Assembly (NCBI GenBank): GCA_030248215.1
Contig: JASANG010000611.1
Coordinates: 1 to 64,000 of the forward strand
DNA: 64,000 nt
Source of the DNA: Enoplolaimus lenunculus
Lineage: Eukaryota; Nematoda; Enoplea; Enoplida; Thoracostomopsidae
Direction of reading: 5' to 3'
Shown piece after piece: positions 11,701 to 22,872 of the stretch (the stretch's first letter is position 1; each line of letters starts with the position of its first letter). Below the pieces are notes generated by a model. That model saw nothing but the letters and a program-made list of their open reading frames with translations. It did not search any database and had not been told where the DNA came from. The translations under genes and the position numbers were made by a program.

Positions 11701-14700
11701 AGTATCAAGTGAGTCTTAAAAGTAGGTTTTCAATTATTGCGTTCTTAATATTGTTATGAAGACTTATTGCGAACCATTGCTATATTACTGTGTTATCTTA
11801 TAGTCTAAGGTACTATGTTTACTTGTTTTTGTAATGCCACCTTTGTGATAATATTCGGTTTGTTTGAGGTATATTAATGCTTTTGTATTTTTGTGAAATT
11901 GTATTTTCAGGAATTGTGGCAAATTGTAATTTCAGGGATCATGGATGGCTAATTGTATTTTCAGGAACTGTGGCTCGTTGATCTTGATTCTGGCAGTAAA
12001 CGACAACTTAAAACTGGATATCAGTTTCACAACTGTGTTCGGTTGTGTAATTCAACAAATCGAGTTTATTTCATCGGGGGATGTCCTGATAAATTTTCTG
12101 CCGTGGTTGCTTATGATTTAAAAACTGATCAGGTTTTTTATACTTTTACTCAGTATTGCTACTTGAATGCATAGTTTAATAATAACTGTCTGTTTTGTAT
12201 ATTGCACCTGCATGGCTTACCAAAATGTGCTCAAATTAATATTTTCACTTTCGACTGTTTAATTCAGCAGTGTATAATTCTTATGCTATCGAATATTTTT
12301 TGCTTTTGTTTGTTTGTTTTTGTTGAGTCATGTATCTTTCGTTAACGCAGCATTACAGGCTAAGGAGGCTTTAGCTGAAAGACACGACCTGAGGCAAACT
12401 AAAAGTAGTTGAAGTTTGCTCCCCACTAAAAATAATTTTTTGTTTTCATAATGCATTTCAAACAACAGTAAATTTTTAAAGGTTTATAGGGTAACGTTCT
12501 ACAAATGTCGCCTTGTGCCATGTTAATAATATATTAAATGTTGTGCTTTAGGTTGTCGTTATACGTCCTGCAACTGAAAGCTCAGTGCCAAACGGATTCA
12601 TATCCGTTCCAACTCATGTGACATTCCCGACGACGCAGGATTCAATGGGGTCGGTTGCTCACGCTTATTACTATCCACCAGCGGTAAGCGAACATTTTTA
12701 AACAAGAAATGGGTTACATTTTATGTACGTTTTAGCTGGTGGTTTACAACTGGAGCGTGTGGGACATCCGTTAGGCGAAAGCAATTCAAACTCGAATTGC
12801 TCCCAGTTCCAGCTCGACTCCCTATCGAGAGTTTTCCCCGGGTTGAACGTTTATATAAGGCTAGACATAAAACTGTTTTAAAATCTAGTTGAGATACTCA
12901 GTAATCGCAATTTTTCTATCCACTTATAACAAATAGCTGTGTTCTCTATTGTTTCGCATATATCGACGGTTAGTAGTAGCAAGAGTCGATAATAAGAGTG
13001 TGCAACTTCCAAAAATACGCGTGGCATAAAAAGTACCACCGCGCGTTGCGTTTTGCCCTTATTTAGGGGGGTCAACTGCACACAGAACTCAGTTGAACCT
13101 AAATCAAGAATACAATCGAACAATGTTTGCACTGTGTATCGCAACAGTATTTTCCTGCGATCAAGGTTTCAACCCCCCCCCCCAAATGAGGGTGGGGGGT
13201 AAGGGGAAAACGCAACGCGTGCCAGGTACATTCTTTAATACACAGAATGTACCCAGTTGCACACTCTTGTTATAAAGAGTGACCAACCACTTTTGGCAGT
13301 AGGGTTTGAAACAAAGCGAAGTGTTGCAGCTGCCGGTTTTCAGATCAGCTCAGAATGCAAAAAATATGCGAGGTAACAACCTTCACCGTTCATTGGTTCG
13401 AATTTTCTTGAAATGTAGCAAAGTGGTGATAGGTGCTACATACGTTTTGCGTAAACCGAGAAACAAGAGGTTTGCTTTTGCGAATAAATAAGAAGCCTTA
13501 TCAACGCTGTACATTGCAATATAAAACGTGTACATTTTGTGTTAGTGTGCGTAGTTGACTTGTTAGAACGCGAATGCTATGTTGTGCTGTGGAAAACTAA
13601 TAGGGCAGGAGTTGTGGCAAGTATGTTTTTAGAATCCCAATTTTTGCGGCCCGAATAACGCGCTGCCACCGCTGCTCGTAACGGCTCATGGTGGTCCAAC
13701 CGGAGCTACGTTTCCCACGTTATCACTTCAACGTCTATACTACACCAGTCGCGGTTTCGCAGTGCTTGATGTCAACTATCGTGGGTCAACGGGATATGGT
13801 AGGAAGTTTAGAAAGGTGTTGTATGGCAAGTAAGTTTACTTTAAATAAACTACATACATTATTTGATCAGGGTATATAGTGGGTTTTAGCCGTTTTAAAC
13901 TACCTGGTAGATAGCTTTGTTGCACATCATATTATTCTTTGGCACTAAAATGAGAACGCTTGGTATTTTTCAATAACTCTTTCATTAATATACGAAGGCA
14001 AAAACACTGGCCTTTTACCCGTACCTTGCCACGCTAATTATCAACCTTAGACTACTACAGTATTAGCTTGAGATGCGGCAGACAATATTTTGTGAGTGCT
14101 TTGTTTGATCTTTAAGTGTTGGCGTATACGATGTTGATGATGTCTGTTATGGTGCTTTGCATTTAGTCAAACAAGGCAAGGTTGACCCAGCTAAATTGTG
14201 CATTACTGGTGGCTCGGCTGGTGGATATGTTGTACTCGCCGCGTTAACATTCAGAGATGTGTTTCATGTCGGTATGTAAATGGTGTATAACTAAAGTGGT
14301 TTCGGAAGAGAAATTCGTTAATTTGCGGCGAGCAAACACGGGGGCACTTTTGTAGTTCCCCCATATTACAAAAGTCTACCCCCGTCACAATAATTTCATT
14401 TTCAGGGGGACTGTCGCCCCCTGAACCCCCTGCGATTTGAAAGGGTATAGTTTTTGTAAGACAAGAAAACAAATCATTTTTATGTTGCAAGTGAAAATGT
14501 TCCCCCTCCACATCTCCGTGTGGCTTGCGGGATTACAAAAGTGTAAACACGGGTGTACTCTGGATTTTGGGAAGGGTGGTTTTGCTTTATAAGAATTTCG
14601 AAGGAGCGTTTTTCGTGTTATCAAACTTAAAATATTTGTAAAACCTCTAGAAAATCAAAAAAGGGTGCCTGGCCCTTGAAACTCCCAACTCCGCCATTTC

Positions 14701-17602
14701 GGACAGATAGTGCTCTGTGTATCTTTTAGCAACCACAAAAATTGTTTAGTTTCTTGGACACCACTTTTACTATAATAGTTACACTTAATGTCACTTTGTT
14801 GAATTATGACAAGTATCGGAAGTTTAAAATACCTATGCAGCTGCGCAGCGTAACGATTTGCTTTGCGATGTTTAGGAGTTTCGCTGCACAAAAAACTAGT
14901 ACAAGTGATAAGACTAAACATATAATTTTGATTGAAAATTGGTATTCGGGTGTGAACTGCACCGGCATGTATATTTTTCCGGGAAAAAATCGTAATTTTG
15001 TCAGCGCGTGTAAGTCTTCGATAACAACATAGTATTTACTTACTCAGTTTTATTACTGCGCATGACGCTTCAGCAATTTTATTACAATTTCTACTAAAGC
15101 GGCAGTAATTAATGTGCGTGAGAAAATTGGTTAGAACGATTTTTTGCCAAATTTAACACTTTCAGGTGTTAGCCACTATGGTATTTCGGACCTTGTGGCA
15201 CTTGCACTAGAAACCCACAAATTTGAGTCTCGCTATATGAATAGTTTGATTGGCTCATATCCAGAAGATAAGGCTACGTACGAACAACGCTCACCAATTC
15301 ACTTCACCGATAAGTTGATCAAACCTGTAGCGTTCTTTCAAGGCACTGCAGATAAGGTGCGTTCTTGGCTTCCATTTCCATGAAGACGAGAATAATGTTG
15401 AATGAGGTCACGTAGTACATGGTCACGGACAGAATATAGTGTATAGTAATCGCTATGGGTTTTGAAGTTTTTTTGCACGCAACCAGATGAGTATAAAGAC
15501 GCGGTTGACGTCGCTTTTGAAGTTGCTGTTGTAATCACGTTTACAAGTGAATTAAAATTTAATACTAGGCAAGGGCGGCCACGGTTATGGTGGCAATAGC
15601 TGCGAGCCATTCAAATCGAGTTTGTGAATGATTTCATCTAAAAACGTCGCCGTGGAACTCGGTTGTGATTGCTTCTAATTCAGCCCGTGACTGTATATCT
15701 GAGTTTATGAGAAGGGAGTCAGAGAAATCTGACGTTCACTTCACATAGGCAAACTCAGATAATGTATTGTTGGCCTTATGCAACATTGTAAATCACTTCT
15801 CATTATACTAGGATTGTTAAGAACATTTTGGTAATGGTTGGCGGTTGGATAAGGCAAACATGTAACACATACATCATGGTGGTACCTGTCAAAATTATGT
15901 TCTGCATGCGTCAGGCGCCAGTCATTTCGGTATGTCAGATTTGGTTGCGCTACAAACGGATCATGAGCACAAATTCGAATCATTTGTTGACCGAAACTTG
16001 ATTGGTCCATTTCCTGATGGCATTGATGTTTACCAAGCCCGATCACCGTTATATCACATCGACCGGTTGACTACACCTGTTGCATTTTTTCAAGGAATTG
16101 AGGATAAGGTGCTGTGGGGAAACACTTTAAAATAGTAGCGAGTCTGCGTGTTCTAGTTGAAGTGGTGTTTTGATTCTTATTTAAATCTGAGAGTATCTCT
16201 GGTACGCAACCAACTCGATTAATATACGCTAATGCAAAATTCTTTCAACATGCCCACATGAAATACTCATGCGAAATTCGTTTATTTATCGCATAGTAGT
16301 CAGGCGTTCAATGTGTTTTTATAGTCGGAAATTTATTTTGATACATTTGTACAGAAACATTTTAGATTGTACCGCCAAACCAAGCCGAAATGCTGTATAA
16401 CGCTGTTAAGCAAAAGGGCTTACCTACCGTATTTGTCCTGTTCGAAGGTAATGCTTATTTATAATACAATTGCCCATGTAAACTATAGGAACCTGATTAC
16501 TAAGCATAACCCTAACACTCGAAACATATGCCTGAGCCGAAACAAGAGTGAATCATAAGCCTTAGCTTTAAACTCTCTTAGTCACTTAGTTCCATTGTCT
16601 ACCAGTGGGCAGGCCACTATATTTGGCATGAGCCATTAAGATATTCTTACGTATTATTATCGTCGTGAGCTAGAACTTTTCGCTTCGAAGAGGTATTTTT
16701 CTTATTTAAAATGATCAGTAGGGAAGTTATGGTATTGCCTGCGTTTTTAGATTAATGTAAGCAGCTGAAGGGTAATCGCAAATTTCAATCTGCTGATGTT
16801 TGCAGTGATGATGTGAGTGGTGGGAAATGTGAACTATTTTTGCTTTACAGGAGAGGGGCATGGCTTTCGAACTTCGGAAAATGTCCAGACAGCAATAGAT
16901 GGAGAGTATTATTTCTTCTGTACTGTTTTGCAAATACAACCCACAGTTGACATGTCTGCAAAGGTATGCATGATGATTAACCTGATCCTATGTTGACTTG
17001 TTTACGTTATCAGTTTATTCTGGTCGGAACCCTTGTAGATAACGATAAATAAGAAGATGTACTACTTACGCTTTTAGTACGGAAATGCTAAAATTTTATA
17101 CTTATACAATATCTGGCGATCATGTATGCTGCAGTCTGAAAATTAACCTTCTTTAATCATGTTTGAACTTAATCCTGCCTCACACCCTAACATTAATATT
17201 TTCTATTTCATCTGAGACATATGTACGTTTACAACTAGGTTTTGAATATGGACGTTCGTGTGGGAACCGTTTACCATATAACTCAGTTCTAGGAGGTTGG
17301 CGCTCGTCCTGGAGGAGGCCTCGCATTTTATGGATATATTTTAGTTTGTATATACGCGTAGTTAATGGCTGCGCTTGTGTAAAGTTGTACGAAAATTGTT
17401 TATTCTATTATACCTGTATGCACGCGTTGTCTGCCTTAAGGTTAACCACAACCTAGGATCATATCGTTCTTAGGTCATTTTGGTTGGTGAGCACAAATGA
17501 TTGCACCTACGCTGAATGTGTCCATTATGCATTGTAGTTGTATTTGTGAATACCTCATGACGATCTGTATTTCAGATTGAAATACTCAACTTGAAGATGT
17601 AA
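5774..17602 (+). CDS. Serine peptidase, S9 prolyl-oligopeptidase superfamily (dipeptidyl/acylaminoacyl-peptidase-like)
   Basis: Sixteen exons join in phase: 5774-5861, 6458-6541, 6999-7237, 8977-9090, 9855-9941, 10611-10685, 11046-11237, 11610-11708, 11965-12132, 12552-12683, 13633-13829, 14117-14271, 15166-15356 (or 15915-16108), 16366-16447, 16851-16963, 17576-17602; about 680 residues. Residues 1-430 are the beta-propeller ([30 protein letters not shown]); the rest is the alpha/beta-hydrolase domain with HGGPTG, the nucleophile in GGSAGG (Ser525), Asp in QGTADK (about 606) and His in EGHGF (about 638). It should cleave short peptides, probably in the cytosol, as no signal peptide is seen. 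The layout matches COG1506-type enzymes of bacteria and invertebrates better than classical DPP4. The exon 1-2 and last junctions are the least certain; the last exon, ending IEILNLKM, follows a TTTCAG acceptor. Introns carry many repeats. Confidence 0.9.
7942..8910. mobile_element. Non-autonomous DNA element with internal tandem repeats, in S9 intron 3
   Basis: The ends are inverted: TTTATTGAGCGAAG near 7950 and its complement CTTCGCTCAATAAA at 8892-8905, with the match extending imperfectly to CTAC. Inside, after a segment with GTCCGTTTGTCCGTCCG and GAACGAGTGAACCGATTTTG, come about four diverged tandem units of roughly 180 bp, each with AATTTCAGCA, GGTGCGAGGAATCTGAATA and CTAATTTGCATA. No coding capacity is seen. 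Confidence 0.6.
9184..9542. mobile_element. Probable MITE in S9 intron 4
   Basis: The left end CAGTGGCTGGGTTCC followed by CCCTACTTAAGTAC is answered by a right end that, reversed, reads CACTGCCTCGGTTTC and then TTACTTAGTATTTACTTAAG. The body is rich in TACTTAAG. Imperfect inverted ends and a short AT-rich body suggest an old MITE; no clear target duplication is visible. Confidence 0.45.
10045..10200. repeat. Inverted-repeat (hairpin) segment in S9 intron 5
   Basis: CTGTCCGTCACC on the left pairs with GGTGACGGACGG on the right across about 60 bp, inside GC-rich sequence that stands out from its AT-rich surroundings. It may be related to the foldback element at 4798-5105. Confidence 0.4.
12985..13300. 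mobile_element. Long-TIR foldback element in S9 intron 10
   Basis: AAGAGTGTGCAAC near 12990 is answered by GTTGCACACTCTT near 13255-13267. The inverted arms continue inward through GCGTTGCGTTTTGCCCTTA versus TAAGGGGAAAACGCAACGC, so each arm is roughly 100 bp with only a short centre. The same ends occur at 45200-45320, and the inner part recurs at 45525-45565. Confidence 0.6.
14333..14556. mobile_element. Small TIR element in S9 intron 12
   Basis: ACACGGGGGCACTTTTGTAG on the left is answered by a right end that, reversed, reads CACCCGTGTTTACACTTTTG then TAATCCCGC. The arms hold runs of C or G. No coding sequence. Probably a MITE of its own family; only this copy is seen here. Confidence 0.45.
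15166..15356 (+). other. Alternative exon 13A of the S9 peptidase
   Basis: The exon encodes 63 residues from [12 protein letters not shown] to FFQGTADK and includes the catalytic Asp. It is 191 nt long, begins after a CTTTCAG acceptor in phase 1 and ends in phase 0 at AAG|GTGCGT. Its partner at 15915-16108 encodes the same part of the fold with about half its residues identical. Including both or neither would shift the frame of the next exon. Confidence 0.88.
15915..16108 (+). other. Alternative exon 13B of the S9 peptidase (duplicate)
   Basis: The exon encodes 64 residues from [12 protein letters not shown] to FFQGIEDK, again with the catalytic Asp. It is 194 nt long, with a GCGTCAG acceptor and an AAG|GTGCTG donor in the same phases as 13A. 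The pair differs in the surface loop ([19 protein letters not shown] versus [19 protein letters not shown]). The reading frame is intact, which argues that it is used and is not a decayed copy. Confidence 0.88.
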
Positions 17603-19014
17603 AACATGTTTATGTCCTGTGTGGTATATACTGAACAGCAGAATCTGAAAACGTTCTGCATTAAAGCTAATTATCTTAATAACTAATCTATGAATAAAAA
17701 ACAGCTATGTGTATTTCTTGGCCTGTTACTTTTTTGAGTAGGCTTGGTTTGTTCGACGCTTTATGTTGAGGCTTAGGAATATGCTTATTCTACTGTTACT
17801 GGTAGGGCCCTAAAAGTAACATTGGCCTAAATATTTATGTGTCATTTGGTTTTGGTAATGATAGTTATGCGAATAAAAACGCGGTTGTCTTTATTTGCAA
17901 ATATTTAGTTTAAAAAGACTAACATATAAATTGAGTGACGTTTGATTCTGCAGTATTTGGATATGCGTTTTTAATCGACCCAATCCTGTAACCATACGGT
18001 TCCGCCGAAAATTTTTAACGCTATTCTACCGCTTTTCTCTGAGGACTTCATTGCAGATTGTTGACCAGTGTTGCTTTTTTGGCGAATATCATCACGTATG
18101 GACGGCAGGCGCGGACCAAGTTTGAAATTGGGGCATTTGCCTTTACTGCTGGCTTTCCATAATTCGTTTATCAGATTGGCGCCATCCTGTGTGCAGTATT
18201 TTTTCGCGACACTGGAACATATGACGAATGAGCGCTTGAACAGACATACGTGGTAACATCAAATGGTAGCGGGCAGGGGCAACCGGAGGTGAAATAAACC
18301 GTCCAACGTAAGTATAGAACAGGGTCGAAACTACAGTATAAGCACGGGCCGATAACTCAATTCCGGAGTTTACAGCGTAATTGCCCCCAGAAACTTACGC
18401 TAGGTAGGAAGTCAATGCAGCATTAATTTTTCTTCATATATATTTTTGCAAGTGAGGGTATAAAGCTCATTGTTAAACGCTCAGGCTGCGGCTTAGGAAT
18501 ATGCTTATAAGTACTGTTCCGCCCTTGTTCTAAACATGGTTGGCGTTTCATGTAAAATGGAATTGGCTTCTCACATGCTTCGCCGAAAAGTTTTATTGTA
18601 TATACGGCGCCCTTGCTCCAGATTCTGGGTCCGCCGCGACCCACACACACTTTAAAATATTTGATTTACACTATACTACGCGTATCTTTTAGATCACTGA
18701 ATAAATAGGTGCCGTCGTAACATTTGTCTTCGACAAATAACCGGCTAATGTTTTACCGGAGCTGGAGGTCGATTTTTAGAAAAACGGAGGAAGACCTCTT
18801 GTCAGGGGACAGCCACAGCTCTGTGCCCGATTCAGGCAAAAAGTCTACCTCGCGTTCCAGTAGAATTTTGCCAGAATTTCGAACAAATCTGCTTTGAAGT
18901 TTTCCATAATTTTACATAAATATATGCACTGTTCTCAGTTAGCTGTCATGTCATACCGGCTTCAACTTCGCTTGGTGAAAGTAAGCAATACGTTTAACTT
19001 CCAGAGGCATAATA
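17603..19014. other. Repeat-rich gap with MITE fragments
   Basis: An AATAAAA signal near 17694 may end the S9 transcript. Beyond it lie fragments of the TTAGGC-bearing hAT-like MITE (about 17745-17830, 18305-18345 and 18475-18640, recognised by GGCTTAGGAATATGCTTAT and TGTTCTA plus AACATGG) and pieces of the CAGGG-CAACCGGAGGT hAT-like family (near 18265 and 18745-18880). No gene is supported. Confidence 0.5.
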
Positions 19015-19022
19015 GAAAAATT

Positions 19023-19225
19023 GGCCAATGTATAGAACAGGACCGGAACAGTAGTATAAGAATATATTCATGTCTAAGGTTAAGCCTAAGACTTAGCTTA
19101 AGCGTAAGGACGAGTCTATTCCTCAGCCTAAGCCTAAGTCTAAGCAAAAAAGTTAGTCTAAAGCTTAAACTGATTCTATTCCAGCCTCGCCGGAAACCCA
19201 TCCGGCCCTGTTCTATACATGGGCC
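19023..19225 (+). mobile_element. hAT-like MITE with TTAGGC core (family A, copy 1)
   Basis: The ends GGCCAATGTATAGAACAG and CTGTTCTATACATGGGCC are inverted copies. The element is flanked by a perfect 8-bp target duplication, GAAAAATT, at 19015-19022 and 19226-19233, the length typical of hAT elements. The interior holds degenerate GCCTAA repeats (complement of the TTAGGC telomere motif). No coding sequence. Its TIR differs from copies at 39062 and 46572 (TATAGAACAGG against TAAAGATCAGG), so it is a subfamily. Confidence 0.85.
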
Positions 19226-19479
19226 GAAAAATTGATGGCCTGAAATTTGCCATTAAAGCGACCGGAAAAGCCGTGCAATCTGACAACTTGATCTGCGATC
19301 AGTTGCGTTAAAACGAGTTGCGCAATTTTTATAGCAAATACCTACATATCTGAGACATATATATTGTTTCAGAAAAGTTTTATTGAAAAGTTGTTCGATG
19401 TTGCAATATGCATTGTTGAAAAGCCACAATAAATTTAAGAATTAACTTCAATTTATTTCTTAATATCATATATACTTAC

Positions 19480-21889
19480 CGCGCCAGACAAGCGTACCAC
19501 AGTTGATTTATTTGGCATACTGTTAAAAACGAATCGCCGAGTTTTGTGTCACTCGCTTCCATAGTGTCAAATTGAGACTCGGTGTGAACTGTTCGTTGTT
19601 CGCGTCCTGCTAACTCCAATTCCAATTGCTCGTTGCAAACAGAATAATTTGAAGATGCGGTTGAACTTAACGTAAGATTAATGAATACACACGCTTGATT
19701 TTGATATAGCAATGACCTTCCCAAATCGGTTAAGTTGCATAAAACTTCGGACAAGTCTCGGATCCATGCTGATACGTCACGGAGGCCATCTTTGTAACCG
19801 CACTCTAGAAATTTAGCCAAAATTCATGCTGACGCTTTATAGGTCGTATTTCTTATTACTTTGAGCATGAAAAATTCTTATAAATTGTTTTGGGTTTATA
19901 ACAAAATTATTGTATTACTTGTGTAAAAAAATTCCACTTAACCCTCAACGGCCCGGCAAAATTTTCACCTTAATCAGCCCAACGGTCTACATATGTAGAC
20001 AACACAACTAGCGTTAGTTTTGGCTTATCTCAGGGTGCTCTCCTCCTTTAACTGGCTTGAGACAGTCAGAACTAGTGTTCTGGCGGAGTTCCACCCGCTC
20101 CCCGTCCAGCCTCCCACTGCGGGCGCGTTGTCCAGTTAAGCACAGTCGTTGCACGTTATGGTGCGATTCATGTGGTCCTTGCACACTCGTTTTCCACATG
20201 ACGAACAGCTCAATCTCGTAGATTTGCGACAACTTGTGACCTGACATTTGGTCGGTTTACCAGATGTAGAAGGTTCGTTTCGCTTTTGAGGCAGCCCGTA
20301 AGCCATAAATGAATCCTTTGATTTTGCGTAAATTTTTTCACTACTGTAACGTTTGGTCATATTGTCTTGCGCTAGTTGTTCGGCTACTTTTTTCATGAAA
20401 ACATTGCGTGACTTTTGATATCCGTTCAGTTTCATGACAATGAATGCGTTGTGCAACGGTACTTAGCAGGTTTCGCCGGCATGTACGCTCGCCCCGGTGC
20501 ATATCCTCTATACCCGTAGAGCTGTTCATCTACTGTAAGTGATTCGGACGGTATATAATGAAGACGTAAGTTGGACTGAAATAGGTCCCAAACATCTCGT
20601 ATAGCAGCCATTTTGTCACTTTTTTGACGCTCCCGGCGAGTCAGTTTGTTGTCGAATGTTACATTTTCCAGCAACTGTTTCATTCTGTTTTTTGACAGCG
20701 CGCAGCGGTAAAAGGGCCTGCTGTCGTTTTTGGTGAATAGTGAAGCCACTGGAGACATGTTATCGCGATCTGCACCAGCTCTGATTACCACCCCAAGCCA
20801 AGCTTTCAGCTCGCACATTGGTAGCGTTGAAAAATTGCGCGCCCGCAGTCGCCTACTAGTGAGTCGCTGAATTGTATGTAAAATGGGCTCGTTTATATAA
20901 AGATAAAATGCTTGTGACTCTGTTGTAGGGTTTACTGCAGTGCCTTCGCGAAAGCGAATTATATTTCTAGCTAACACACGGACAGGCGGTGTTGTAGAAT
21001 GCCACTCAACACCCGTCGCTGACAAAAACACATTACTTCCACTAGAAGTCTCGTCCATATCGCTCAACTCACTACTAGATGCATCCGATTGTTTTTGTAA
21101 TTCACCATCACTATCTTGCTCATAAATAGCAGCCTCTTCACTACTGCATTGACCTAACTCAACTGATTCTGAGTCGTCATTTGAACTATTGTCGTCCGGT
21201 TTGTCATCTTCTGTCTCTGAATCACTTGGTTCTAATACACGTCGTACGACCTCAGTCAAAGATAATTTATGCAAACCTGACATTTCCCTGACTTTACCTC
21301 ACCATACAAAACCGTGTGTAAGAACAAAACGTTCCAATTCTTGTCAAAACTCAAACTATGATCAAATCAACATCTGTCTACATCTGTAGACGGTCGGGTT
21401 ATATAGGTATATGACTCACTGTACAGCAAACTTTTGTTCCCACAATGCTATAAGTTTTTTATACTACTATAACAGAATAATTATCGATGGAAATTAAACA
21501 ATAGATTCTTAACTATAGCACCTGCCGAACAATCAATTGTCGAACTGGTTATGTCTACATATGTAGACTGTCGGGCCATTGAGGGTTAAACAATTTACAA
21601 ATTTTGCAAAAAATTTCACTCTAACATTCCAATGATTTCATATAACGTACATTTCATTGAAAAATGCCGCGAGCGAATACTTTACAGAGTCACTGCTCGA
21701 GGTCGATAACAAAAACAACTTGTCACACTTACTTGGGAATTTTGAGTTCAAATCGTACCAGTATTGATAACAATCGTCGTGCAGTATTCGACAGTATGTT
21801 GTCAAGTGATATTCAGATATTAGTCCGCCTATACGATCACTGCGCGCAATTGATTGACCAATTTTTTCACGACGTTGTTGAGTGCATTT
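19480..21889 (-). CDS. Partial gene of unknown function, two exons around a piggyBac insertion
   Basis: On the minus strand, exon 21733-21889 (CCCAA|GTAAGT donor, TTAAAG acceptor) and exon 19480-19804 (TTTCTAG acceptor, GCGCG|GTAAGT donor) join in phase through an AAG codon: LNSKFP-K-CGYKDGLRD. The 160 residues visible include KCTQQRREKIGQSIARSD, YCRILHDDCYQYWYDLNSKF and WIRDLSEVLCNLTDLGRSLL. This looks like a helical, soluble protein, but I do not recognise the family. Both ends need further exons that I could not identify; neither start nor stop codon is included. The intron between the exons is nearly all piggyBac, which lies in the same orientation. Confidence 0.55.
19942..21585 (-). mobile_element. 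piggyBac transposon, internally deleted
   Basis: Flanked by TTAA at 19938-19941 and 21586-21589. The terminal inverted repeats are CCCTCAACGGCCCGGCA and TGTCGGGCCATTGAGGG. The palindrome GTCTACATATGTAGAC lies 44 bp inside the left end (19985-20000) and 17 bp inside the right end (21553-21568); a third near-copy, GTCTACATCTGTAGAC, sits at 21376-21391. These are candidate transposase-binding sites. A transposase remnant reads on the minus strand. The well-kept ends suggest a fairly recent insertion that could be moved only by a transposase supplied from elsewhere. Confidence 0.93.
20136..21283 (-). pseudogene. piggyBac transposase, catalytic core deleted
   Basis: The minus-strand frame 21283-20432 starts MSGLHKLSLTEVVRRVLEPS, runs through an acidic Ser/Asp-rich N-terminus and reaches TVDEQLYGYRGYAPGRAYMP, which holds the first catalytic Asp of the family. 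After KPAKYR the sequence jumps to the C-terminal part in another frame (20456-20136): NAFIVMKLNGYQKSRNVF followed by the Cys-rich zinc-binding tail CQVTSCRKSTRLSCSSCGKR and a C-x2-C end. The middle, with the second and third catalytic Asp, is missing, so no active enzyme can be made. A TATATA stretch near 21396-21408 lies upstream on the minus strand. Confidence 0.9.
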
Positions 21890-22499
21890 CTTTAACAACA
21901 ATTAATTTTATTTTTATGACGACAGATACTTCGCTTTTTTTCTGATTTTAGCATATGCTGTAAAACGGTTCACACTCTTGCAATAAACCGTTTGAAATGG
22001 CAGATTTGTTCTATAAAGCTTCCTGCTGTAGTCTTCGAACGGGTATTTTCATGCGTCCAATTTGGTTGTAAAGTAGTTTTACTCTGTGAGTGAGTAGAAT
22101 TGGGCTACGTAATTAAAAATACATACAGCAAGATATGAAACAAAGAATAAAAGTCACCTTAGCGATGCATCAGTTGTGTCGTAATAAGGTATTTTAGCAG
22201 AGAGCAGAGTGTAATAAGATATGCTCTTCTGTTTGCAATAAAATTGGTGTTCGTTTTTGTTTCGGTTGTAGCTTCAGAAGTGCATCGGAAAATCCGTTTA
22301 TTTTTAGGCTACTGCGTAGTGTTTCATTACAAATATGCTGCAATTGTTCGATTCAAAATAGACCAAATTCATCCGAAATCTTGAAACATATGGGTGCATC
22401 CGCCGTTTTTGTTCGAACTTTTAGAAAGCCCAAAGAAATATTTTTTCGTTCATTTTACTCTTCGTTTACACCCTGATATATTAGGTACGCAACAGGGTA

Positions 22500-22872
22500 C
22501 AACCGGAGGTCTGCCTCCCTCCAGCTCCGGCAGAAAATCGACCTCCGGCTCCGGCTTCGGCTAGGGTAGAATTTTTGCCGGAGGTTCCGGCCATTTCGGC
22601 AGTAAACTTTTGCATAATTTTCCTAAATTTATCTGTTTAGCGCATTTCGATTGACTTTTGTCACAATTTTTATGAAACAATTGCCGAAATTTGTCAGAAA
22701 ATTAGCGTGAAACCAAACAACTTAACAACATTTTGCAGATATTGGCTAAAATTAACTAATTAACCATCATTTTGACTACTTAATTTCGCCTCACCGGCTC
22801 CGGCTCCGGCAAGTTTCGTTGACCTCCGGCTTCGCTATTTTTCACCTCCGGTTGCACCCTGGTACGCAGTAG
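22500..22872. mobile_element. hAT-like MITE with CAGGGT-CAACCGGAGGT ends
   Basis: Left CAGGGTACAACCGGAGGT and right ACCTCCGGTTGCACCCTG are inverted copies. The flanks GTACGCAA and GTACGCAG match at seven of eight positions, an 8-bp hAT-type duplication. The interior is rich in CTCCGGCTCCGGC. Pieces of the same family appear near 18265, 18745-18880, 51120-51180 and 51605-52110. Confidence 0.7.
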
